Positions 24,945 through 32,035 of a stretch of DNA of 32,035 nucleotides are shown here, one piece after another. How positions within the stretch are numbered: position 1 is the first letter of the stretch; every line of letters starts with the position of its first letter. The notes beneath the pieces were generated by a model. It ran no database searches and was not told the DNA's origin. It worked only from the letters and a program-made list of their open reading frames with translations. Position numbers and translations under genes: made by a program. The DNA is taken from assembly GCA_009930425.1 (NCBI GenBank), contig RZYE01000006.1, forward strand, positions 1-32,035, in the 5' to 3' direction. The stretch is from Actinomycetota bacterium. GTDB taxonomy: Bacteria > Actinomycetota > Actinomycetes > Actinomycetales > Actinomycetaceae.

Positions 24945-26446
24945 GTCTCGGGTCCTCCTGTCTGAGGGACCGGCCACCAGCGGGCGCGGGAGAGCAGGTC
25001 ACGTGTGAGAGTGGCGGCCTCGGCCGCAACCGCCGGATCCTTGGACTCGAGGCCCGGGACAAGGGTGCGGCCCGTTCGGCGCGCCCATTGGGCTGCCAGC
25101 GCAGCCGCTGTCACCGCTCCCTCCCCGTTCGGGCCCCACGCAGAGGCGAGGACACTTGCCAGCGACGTACGGGCCGACGGTGGCATGCGCATCACGTCCA
25201 GTCGCGCCGTGGCCTCAGCACCGCGGCTCCCATCCGGGTCCAGATCCTCGAGCAGGTCCGTGAGCCTGGCCACGCGGTCACGGGGCGGGTGGGGCTCCGT
25301 GGTCAGGTCAGCCCAGACGACTGCACCGGTGAGTCCACGTGTGGCCCGCTTGGCCTGCTTCAGGGCGGCCGTGGCGAGGGCGTGCGTGTCGGCGATCGGG
25401 TGGCGGGAGTCGGCGAACACCAGGCCGATACCGAGAGACGGCGTCGGCAGTCTCTCAAGGGTGGACCTCGACTCCTCCCCGAGCTTGGCCTCCTCTGCGA
25501 TTTCCCGCAGCGCTCCCCGCATCTCGTGGTCGAACTCGCGGCCGAGGTAGGCGGCGAACCGCCACGCCTCGCGTGCGGGCACGCTGACGAACACATCGTC
25601 ACCCCCCACGAAGTGGACGATGCCGGCCTGGACGGCCGAGGAGGGTGCGATCAGCGTGAGAGCCCGGCAGACCGCGGTGCGGGTGGCGGTGCTGAGCGCG
25701 TCCACGGCCATCCCGTTGACCGTGTCGTTCTTCAGGTCACGCAGCTGGGAGAAGATGTCACCCACCCGGTTGCCGTCCGCCACCACCGTCGCCAGGTGGT
25801 TGGAGGACTCCCGGCGTCCCACCGCACTGGACACCGCGGGGAGGCCCCCGATGCGCGCCAGCTCGTCGAAGTCCCGCGGTGGTCGGCCAGGAGGAGGACA
25901 GGCATCGTTGCCGCGTGGAGCGGCCGTGTCACGCTGGGTGCCGGTGCGTTCCCGTGCGGTGGCCGCAGCCTCGCGGGCCGCGCAGTCTGCGCCGAGTCCA
26001 CCACCGGCCGCAGCAGGCTCCGCACGGCATTCGGGGCATGTTCGGGCCAGTGTTGCCTCCAATGGGGCGGCAGGCCGTACGAGCCGGATGACGGCGTCGT
26101 CCTGGAACTTGCCGTAGGCCTCGGTGTAGCTCCGCGCGTCTGTCCACCAGGCCTCCCAGTCAACACCGGGGAGGCCTGACGATAGCTCTCGGAGCAGGCG
26201 GTGGGCGACGACGTCGGGGCTCACCTGGGGAGCGACCGTGAGGGCGACGACGCCGTCGACGTCACCGGCGTCGTCGACGACCGTGACGGTGCCGGACCAG
26301 CCCTGGGAGGCCAAGAAGCGGGTGACCGTGCTCGTAGAGGTTTCCGCGCTCAGTGCGGCGGATGCGCCGCGCATCAACCGCAGCTTCGGGGTGCGGATGA
26401 GCCAGGACTGGATGCGGACAGCGGATACGGCAAGGTACGTGGTCAT
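24941..26446 (-). CDS. cas10: Cas10 signature protein with GGDD palm and no HD domain
   Basis: The product is 501 aa from ATG 26446, overlapping the preceding stop by ATGA. It opens directly with the first palm segment (YLAVSAVRIQSWLIRTPKLR, LMRGASAAL), so the N-terminal HD nuclease of many Cas10 proteins is absent. A Cys cluster CPEC (137-140), C155 and C183 suggests a zinc finger. The second palm has VVADGNRVGDIF (221-232) and the cyclase motif VGGDDVFV (280-287), then SLGIGLVFADSRHPI and ALKQAKRAT. The C-terminal helical D4 domain follows. Cas10 should make cyclic oligoadenylate on target RNA binding but should not cut DNA through HD. At 501 aa it is short for the family. Confidence 0.93.
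   Translation of the reverse strand: MTTYLAVSAVRIQSWLIRTPKLRLMRGASAALSAETSTSTVTRFLASQGWSGTVTVVDDAGDVDGVVALTVAPQVSPDVVAHRLLRELSSGLPGVDWEAWWTDARSYTEAYGKFQDDAVIRLVRPAAPLEATLARTCPECRAEPAAAGGGLGADCAAREAAATARERTGTQRDTAAPRGNDACPPPGRPPRDFDELARIGGLPAVSSAVGRRESSNHLATVVADGNRVGDIFSQLRDLKNDTVNGMAVDALSTATRTAVCRALTLIAPSSAVQAGIVHFVGGDDVFVSVPAREAWRFAAYLGREFDHEMRGALREIAEEAKLGEESRSTLERLPTPSLGIGLVFADSRHPIADTHALATAALKQAKRATRGLTGAVVWADLTTEPHPPRDRVARLTDLLEDLDPDGSRGAEATARLDVMRMPPSARTSLASVLASAWGPNGEGAVTAAALAAQWARRTGRTLVPGLESKDPAVAAEAATLTRDLLSRARWWPVPQTGGPET
24945..24959 (-). promoter_or_regulatory. Ribosome binding site deciding the GTG start of the Csm3-like gene
   Basis: On the minus strand AGGAGG (24959-24954) precedes GTG 24944 by nine bases, inside the end of cas10. 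Together with the GTGA stop/start overlap this favours GTG 24944 over ATG 24977. Confidence 0.8.
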
Positions 26447-28593
26447 CGCCGGCCACCTCTGCGCTCGGGGTCGATCGGGAGGTCCGGGCGGGTGTCCGAG
26501 CCATCCTTCTCGACGAGCGATGGCAACGGATGCCAGGGACGATTGTGGGGTGGTGGACCCGCGAGCCTCTCGCCGTTGGCCTGCCCGAAGAAGTGGTAGG
26601 ACTCGTCGAAGGGAACGAATCCGCGCTGGTTCGGCACGTCGATCTGGTCCCAGGTGGCGCCGGGCGGGTAGGCGACGTGATCCCGCCAGTCCCCGGCGCC
26701 GTCCAGGTCAAGGAGCCGCGCGACCGCACGCGGATTCTCCAGGCGGCCCGCACGCGCCACGATGCGCGGGTACACCGACCTGTCGAACCCGGGATCGGGC
26801 AGGGGTGCTGCGTGGGCGCCGTAGCGGTCGCTGGAGTGCCACATGGAGAAGGTGGTGATGCGGGCGGCGACGGCTCCCAGACCGAATGGTTTGCCGCCGC
26901 CGAGGTGGGTGGCGACGCGCGCGGTCGGCCGGTACAGCGTCAGCAGGCGCGCGGGATCGATCGCGATGAGGAGCGACTGGAGTGCCACGTCGTCCAGTCC
27001 CTCGAAGGTGATCTCCTGGGTAAGGGTGGTCCCGGCGGGGACGAGTTGCGCGGCGCGCGAGAGACCCTTGCGGCTCTGGTGATCCCGGGCCTTGTAGCGG
27101 GGGAGCACCGGCGTGCTGCGCCGCAGTTCGCTGCTCCAGCGGTCTGCCTGCCGATCGGGGTCGACGTGCCAGTAGAACTTCCGGCCACGGAGCTGGCGTG
27201 GCTCGGGCTGGTCCACCGTTGACCCCCAGTGAGACGCGATGTCGCCGAGTTCCTCCGAGGTGCCGCGGTCCACGAGCGTGAAGACGCCAGCCCCGAGACG
27301 GGGCGAACTCAGCGGCGCCAGTTGCACGTCAAGGGGCCTCACCCCTGTTGTGCTCCGCGCCGAGCCGAAGCGGACGTGGCCGGCGTAGGCGTCCTGCCGC
27401 CCCTCCCCGCTCTGGGCGCCGGAGGTGTCGGCCGAGCCGAAGATCGTGCAGGAGAGACACAGACCGCCCTCCGGTCCGCGGGTCCCGGGGCGGGGGTCAC
27501 TGGGCTCTGTCGTCCAGCACGCCAGCAGACTGGGGGGGACGCGTTCGCCCGCCGTGGCCGTGCCCGTTTCACGCCAGATCCGTGCGAGCCTGATCGATTC
27601 GACCGTGGCCTCGTCCGCCGTGAGCGTGACCCAGACGACGTCGCCCGCGTGCAGGAAACCGGTTGCCCGGGCGCGTTCTCCGACGGGCTGGTTCCGCCAC
27701 TTGACCCTCGCGTACTGCGTGGCGCCCTTCCAGTCCGCCGCGTCACCGCGCCGCTCGCCCTGCCGGAGCTCCTGACGGTCTCGTGAGCCCTCGCAGGCGG
27801 ACCAGAACTGCTTGGCGGCCTGCTCAGGTACCACCGCACGCTGCGCGGAGCCGATGATCCCGGCAGCCCAGAAGCAGTCCGCAGGCGTGCCGTCCTCACG
27901 CGTTGGCCTGCGCGCCGAGGTGTCCGTGATCAGGAGTACTGAGCCCTGGTCTGGAAGAGCTGCCTCGGCGGTTGCGCCGTCATCGTGCGAGATCGCCGCG
28001 CGAGTGACTGGGGAGACGCCGGTGACGTCGAAGACCTCATCCGCCTGCCGGAGCTCGCTCGGCTCCCTAACTCCGCTGATCGTGATGATGTCCCCAGTGC
28101 GGGGGAGACGGTTGATGCGGCGGTCTGCGTAGGCCTTCCGCAACGAGGTGGACTCCACCCACTCGACGCCGTCGCACGGCGACACCTCCAGGGGGACGCC
28201 GTCGCGTGACCTGGTGACGACGGCGAGCACCGCGGGAGCGTCGTCGCTCTCCGCTCCACTACGGGCGGGCAGGCGGTAGCCGGGGATGAACTCGCTGTCG
28301 AAGACGCGGAGGCAGCCGTTGAACAGGGTTTCGTGGGCGCTGCGGACCGAGCCCTTGATTGCGGACCCCGGAATTCGCACGGTGCCATCTGCGCGAAGCC
28401 AGCCCTCTTCGCGCGCCTTCACCGGGAGGAGAAGGGGTGTCTGCAGCACCCACTCGACCGTGAAGCTGCCGGTGAAGCGCTTCTCCTCGGGGCCCTCCGT
28501 GTGGAGCGGCGGCGAGGCGCGCCGAACACCTGACGCCGGCAACGGTACGAAGGTGTACGGGTTGATGAACCGGTCGCGCGGAACAGGCGGCAT
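26443..28593 (-). CDS. Large RAMP protein, TIGR03986-like
   Basis: The product is 716 aa if begun at ATG 28593 (MPPVPRDRFINPYTFVPLP). The ORF-track start GTG 28629 adds 12 codons and also lacks a clear site; a GGGGGAAAG stretch lies upstream of the ATG. The N-terminal F-x-NPY-x-FVPLP motif is what I know from the TIGR03986 family of type III RAMPs. Later landmarks are VRIPGSAIKGSVRSAHE (72-88), GGLCLSCTIFGSADTSG (376-392) followed by AGHVRFGSA, and the Gly-rich loop LGGGKPFGLGAV (564-575). The arrangement suggests more than one RAMP fold. It is the first gene of the cas operon and probably a backbone or terminal subunit of the III-D complex. Confidence 0.85.
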   Translation of the reverse strand: MPPVPRDRFINPYTFVPLPASGVRRASPPLHTEGPEEKRFTGSFTVEWVLQTPLLLPVKAREEGWLRADGTVRIPGSAIKGSVRSAHETLFNGCLRVFDSEFIPGYRLPARSGAESDDAPAVLAVVTRSRDGVPLEVSPCDGVEWVESTSLRKAYADRRINRLPRTGDIITISGVREPSELRQADEVFDVTGVSPVTRAAISHDDGATAEAALPDQGSVLLITDTSARRPTREDGTPADCFWAAGIIGSAQRAVVPEQAAKQFWSACEGSRDRQELRQGERRGDAADWKGATQYARVKWRNQPVGERARATGFLHAGDVVWVTLTADEATVESIRLARIWRETGTATAGERVPPSLLACWTTEPSDPRPGTRGPEGGLCLSCTIFGSADTSGAQSGEGRQDAYAGHVRFGSARSTTGVRPLDVQLAPLSSPRLGAGVFTLVDRGTSEELGDIASHWGSTVDQPEPRQLRGRKFYWHVDPDRQADRWSSELRRSTPVLPRYKARDHQSRKGLSRAAQLVPAGTTLTQEITFEGLDDVALQSLLIAIDPARLLTLYRPTARVATHLGGGKPFGLGAVAARITTFSMWHSSDRYGAHAAPLPDPGFDRSVYPRIVARAGRLENPRAVARLLDLDGAGDWRDHVAYPPGATWDQIDVPNQRGFVPFDESYHFFGQANGERLAGPPPHNRPWHPLPSLVEKDGSDTRPDLPIDPERRGGRR

Positions 28594-28694
28594 CGTCAGC
28601 GGTCTCGCTTTCCCCCGGCGTGCGAGCACGCATCGGCACGAACTCGATCACGGTATCCCGGGCCCTTGCAGGCGCGGTGGAGGCGCGCCACAGG

Positions 28695-28722
28695 TCGGTG
28701 TCCCCCAAATCGGGGACACCGA
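28695..28722. promoter_or_regulatory. Perfect 11-bp inverted repeat upstream of the cas operon
   Basis: TCGGTGTCCCC (28695-28705) and GGGGACACCGA (28712-28722) pair completely around a 6-nt loop. The site lies between the leader-distal end of array 2 and the first cas gene, about 100 bp before its start. It could be a terminator that stops array 2 transcripts or an operator for cas expression. No T-run follows on the minus strand. Confidence 0.6.
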
Positions 28723-28788
28723 GGTGGCTGCCAGTTCGCCGACGCACTCTGACTCAAGCGACAAGAAGCAGAAGCTGGACCGTGACGA

Positions 28789-31328
28789 GTTGTTATCCGC
28801 TATTTCGCGGAACCTGATCTCAGACCCGGAGGTCTACAACGGGCTGCTCGACGTCTTCACGCTACTATCCACTATTTCGTGGGACCTGATCTCAGACCGC
28901 GCCCGATGACGTCCGACGAGCTGCCGCAGTGGCTACTATCCGCAATTTCGCGGGACTTGATCTCAGACGGGGAAGACGACGTTCGTGCGCGCGTTTCGCG
29001 GGACCTGATCTCGGGCCATCGTCACGTTACTATCCGCTATTTCGCGGGACCTGATCTCAGACGTAGAGGAGCCGGTCGCGACCGCCCCCGACACCGCGTT
29101 ACTATCCGCTATTTCGCGGGACCTGATCTCAGACGGACGGCCTCCCCAAACGCTACGCCGAGCGCCTCGGGTTACTATCCGCTATTTCGCGGGACCTGAT
29201 CTCAGACAGAAGTGACGAGAAGGTCGTCGGCTACGTCACTGGCCTGACTGTCGAGTTACTATCCGCTATTTCGCGGGACCTGATCTCAGACCCCCACTCG
29301 GAGCGCTCGCGCGGCGGCCTGACACCCCGTTACTATCCGCTATTTCGCGGGACCTGATCTCAGACGGGCGTACCAGCTGCATGACCCAGGGGCGGGCGGT
29401 TACTATCCGCTATTTCGCGGGACCTGATCTCAGACGAAAACGTCGTCAACGGCACGGTGCTGTATGTGAAGTTACTATCCGCTATTTCGCGGGACCTGAT
29501 CTCAGACGTGCTGCTCGCGCTGGTGACAGCTGGACTGGCCGAGTTACTATCCGCTATTTCGCGGGACCTGATCTCAGACTCCACACCGATGCGTACAAAG
29601 CATGCGAGATTCAGGCGCTACTATCCGCTATTTCGCGGGACCTGATCTCAGACAAGACACAATCGAGAAGTGCCTCAGCGGCGAAGGAACCTGTTACTAT
29701 CCGCTATTTCGCGGGACCTGATCTCAGACGAAGGGAGTCGAGCGAGGCAAGTTCACAAGGAAGTTACTATCCGCTATTTCGCGGGACCTGATCTCAGACG
29801 ACGCCCACCGCGGAGCCCACCACGGCTCCGCCTGTTACTATCCGCTATTTCGCGGGACCTGATCTCAGACGGTATGGGCACTGATCCACTGGAGGTTCAG
29901 CCGACGTTACTATCCGCTATTTCGCGGGACCTGATCTCAGGCATGACGACACGAACGCAGTGCAAAAAGTGCGGCATGCAGTTGCTATCCGCTATTTCGC
30001 GGGACCTGATCTCAGACCGACTACAACGGCGACGACAACGGCGACACCGACAAGTTACTATCCGCTATTTCGCGGGACCTGATCTCAGACCGCTGGCGTG
30101 CAAGCACCTTCGGTGTCATCACGGCCATCTGGGGTTACTATCCGCTATTTCGCGGGACCTGATCTCAGACTGCAACCTTGGATCGTGGTGACATCATCAT
30201 GGTCGTTACTATCCGCTATTTCGCGGGACCTGATCTCAGACGACCGATCAAAGTCCAGAAGGTTCTGATAAGGGCGGGTTACTATCCGCTATTTCGCGGG
30301 ACCTGATCTCAGACCTGGCTCTGGTCCTCTGGGGTGCGGTGTCGTGCGTTAGTTACTATCCGCTATTTCGCGGGACCTGATCTCAGACGGGGTGGTGACA
30401 ACTGATGTTGATGTTGCTCTTCGCGTTACTATCCGCTATTTCGCGGGACCTGATCTCAGACACGAACGCCGCCGCGATCACGGTCACCGTCCCAGGTTAC
30501 TATCCGCTATTTCGCGGGACCTGATCTCAGACGGCCCAGAAGGGCTCGATGACCCCGGAGCAGAACGAGTTACTATCCGCTATTTCGCGGGACCTGATCT
30601 CAGACAAGACCCTTATGCAGAGGACGTCAAGTACGGTTGTTACTATCCGCTATTTCGCGGGACCTGATCTCAGACCTGGTCGGATTCGTTACCATGGCAA
30701 GCGCCGCGGAGTCGTTACTATCCGCTATTTCGCGGGACCTGATCTCAGACAAGGACGACAAGCTCGTCTTCGTCGACATGAACGGCGGTTACTATCCGCT
30801 ATTTCGCGGGACCTGATCTCAGACAGCTCCCGCCGCCCCGGCACCCGCCGACGACTGGGTTACTATCCGCTATTTCGCGGGACCTGATCTCAGACGAGAC
30901 CATGGCTCCTGCTCAAGTCAGTGCCGGCCTGTAGTTACTATCCGCTATTTCGCGGGACCTGATCTCAGACCTACCCGTACCAGGTCGGCTGCGACGTCAT
31001 CGTTCCGTTACTATCCGCTATTTCGCGGGACCTGATCTCAGACTTCCTCACCTACCTGGTAGCTTTTGGGCTGCCGCTCGTTACTATCCGCTATTTCGCG
31101 GGACCTGATCTCAGACACGACGGCAACGTCGCGGCGGACGAGGTCCGGTTACTATCCGCTATTTCGCGGGACCTGATCTCAGACGGCGGGAGGCGCGGCG
31201 TCCAAGTCGGTCGTTGTCGTTACTATCCGCTATTTCGCGGGACCTGATCTCAGACCTCTGGGTGTATTTGTGTACTGGTCCACGTACTTGGGTTACTATT
31301 CGCTATTTCGCGGGACCTGATCTCAGAC
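28789..31328 (-). CRISPR. CRISPR array 2 (36 repeat copies, four decayed at the left end)
   Basis: The repeat on the + strand is GTTACTATCCGCTATTTCGC followed by GGGACCTGATCTCAGAC, 37 nt, differing from array 1 only at base 4 (A for T). Thirty-two good copies run from 29026 to 31328. Left of them are decayed copies at 28789, 28861 and 28932 with three mismatches each, and a half-lost copy ending at 29016. Spacers are mostly 31-39 nt, with two long ones of 47 nt (29208-29254) and 43 nt (30091-30133). Decay at the left and the leader at the right mean leftward transcription toward the cas operon. Single-base variants occur in the copies at 29617, 29906, 29981 and in the leader-proximal copy at 31292. 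Confidence 0.97.
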
Positions 31329-31496
31329 TGTACCCCTGTTTTCGGGCCCCTGACCAGCACCGATGGAGCGTGTCTGCACACCACGGGCGATGGAGGCGCT
31401 CAACGATCGTACAAGCACCCCCCAGAAAGGCCATTTCCGCAGGTAGCGGGCTTGCACACGAGACGGCCCTTTGCGGCGATCGCCCACCCACCCCTT
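31329..31496 (-). promoter_or_regulatory. Leader of CRISPR array 2
   Basis: The sequence shares the array 1 leader blocks in the same order: TGTACCCCTGTT beside the repeat, CTGACCAGCAC, GTGTCTGC, CCGCAGGT...GGGCTTGCACACGAGACGG, and TCGCCCACCCACCCCT at the far end. Between the blocks the two leaders have diverged. No cas1/cas2 lies next to this leader, so the single RT-Cas1/Cas2 pair probably serves both arrays. Confidence 0.85.
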
Positions 31497-31558
31497 CCGG
31501 CACCGCGGAGCCCGCACCAAAACCACCCTGGCCACGGCCGCGTCGCTCACCCGCCGTG

Positions 31559-31564
31559 TACTCT
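31559..31564 (+). promoter_or_regulatory. Possible -10 element of the right-edge gene
   Basis: TACTCT, preceded by TG (an extended -10 form), fits the actinobacterial TANNNT pattern and lies 33 bp before the GTG at 31598. No matching -35 was found, so this is weak. Confidence 0.25.
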
Positions 31565-31597
31565 CGCATCAGCCGCCACCCGAGGACGGAGCCCGCC

Positions 31598-32035
31598 GTG
31601 AGCCCGTACGTGCCTCTCACCTTCCGCGCCTTCCAGCTCCTCGTTTCCCTCGAGCGTGCCGTGGGCGGCTCCGCCCCCGCCACCTCATGGTTGGCCGCCC
31701 TCGACCCAGAGGACCGCCCGCTCCTCGAAACCGTTCCCGACGGCCCGGACCGTGCTGCGGCCCTCCCACCGCGCCCGTCCGCACCCCCACCCGGCGCGGT
31801 AGAGCTCACCCGCCCGGACCTCTCCACCCTCGCGGGCGAGGCCGCCCAGCGCCACGGCAGGACGAGCGCCACGGTCTCCGACGTCGTCGGGGCGATCCTC
31901 GCGGCCGCCGAGCGGGAGTCCGGGTCGCCATCCGAGGCGGCGCCGCCCGCCCCATCCAAGTCCGAGCAACCCGAGTCGGAGCCACCCGCCCCACCGCCCC
32001 CCGCTCCGGCGCCCGCCCACCCCGCGACACCCGCC
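31598..32035 (+). CDS. Hypothetical protein, partial (runs off the right edge)
   Basis: An open frame of 146 codons starts at GTG 31598, with GAGGACGGAG upstream, and has no stop before the window ends. It is missing from the ORF track, probably because it is unfinished. The N-terminus VSPYVPLTFRAFQLLVSLER looks folded and helical. ATVSDVVGAILAAAERE is a second likely helix. From about residue 108 the chain is Pro/Ala/Ser/Glu-rich and probably disordered. I do not recognise a family. The opposite-strand ORFs here (218 and 111 aa) are Gly/Arg-rich shadows. Confidence 0.55.
   Translation, partial: MSPYVPLTFRAFQLLVSLERAVGGSAPATSWLAALDPEDRPLLETVPDGPDRAAALPPRPSAPPPGAVELTRPDLSTLAGEAAQRHGRTSATVSDVVGAILAAAERESGSPSEAAPPAPSKSEQPESEPPAPPPPAPAPAHPATPA

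Noticed and set aside
24945-24977. ATG 24977 as start of the Csm3-like RAMP
   Set aside because: It lies inside cas10 without a ribosome binding site; GTG 24944 has AGGAGG and a GTGA overlap.
28879-30887. Plus-strand ORFs over array 2 with VTIRYFAGPDLR and LLSAISRDLISD
   Set aside because: Repeat-encoded artefacts. They could look like a repeat protein, but frames switch with spacer length.
31303-31959. 218-aa minus-strand ORF at the right edge
   Set aside because: It begins in repetitive Gly/Ala/Arg-rich translation and runs through the array 2 leader into the last repeat; the plus frame at 31598 is more protein-like.

Overview
The window is very GC-rich DNA with strong G/C bias at third codon positions, frequent GTG starts and AGGAGG-type ribosome binding sites, which points to an actinobacterium (a Micrococcales-like genome is plausible; the genus cannot be fixed from the sequence). 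It has three parts.

Left edge (1-2700). About 390 bp without a gene carry 23-bp direct repeats that resemble the end of an insertion sequence. Then come a CE7-type acetyl esterase, a GyrI-like small-molecule-binding protein and, divergently, a gamma-glutamylcyclotransferase-like protein. These look like ordinary chromosomal genes.

Caspase/Clp/envelope cluster (2700-15330). On the minus strand a caspase-like peptidase with a multi-pass membrane tail is translationally coupled to a membrane-anchored FecR-like protein. Divergently on the plus strand lie a second caspase-like peptidase (probably frameshifted near its 3' end), a YbjN-like protein, a Clp-type AAA+ ATPase with a degenerate first ATPase module, a membrane protein with two PASTA domains and an NPCBM-like domain, a secreted VWA plus SGNH-hydrolase fusion with a C-terminal membrane anchor, and a polytopic membrane protein. 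Two proteases, an unfoldase and wall- or surface-facing sensor and enzyme domains suggest an envelope-sensing, protease-executed conflict or stress system. I do not recognise this combination as a named system.

Type III CRISPR-Cas locus (15370-31500). A minus-strand operon of eleven genes, mostly joined by 4-nt ATGA/GTGA overlaps, runs TIGR03986-like RAMP, cas10 (GGDD present, no HD domain), a Csm3-like RAMP, a Csx10-like RAMP, a tandem double RAMP, a small Csx19-like protein, a two-TM protein with a possible SAVED sensor domain, an LNLTPH-type small protein, cas6, an RT-Cas1 fusion and cas2. The gene content fits subtype III-D with a reverse-transcriptase adaptation module. Two arrays flank the operon: array 1 (18 repeat copies, left) and array 2 (36 copies, right). 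Both have their leader on the right and are transcribed leftwards, and the two leaders share conserved blocks at nearly the same spacing. The repeats differ at one base, which falls inside the predicted 8-nt crRNA 5' tag. Spacers read in + orientation look like coding-sense sequence, so the crRNAs would be antisense to mRNA. The Cas10 cyclase palm without HD, together with the 2TM/SAVED candidate, suggests a signalling-based membrane effector. The caspase cluster beside the locus invites, but does not prove, a functional link.

Right edge (31598-32035). One partial plus-strand ORF with a Pro/Ala-rich tail runs off the window.
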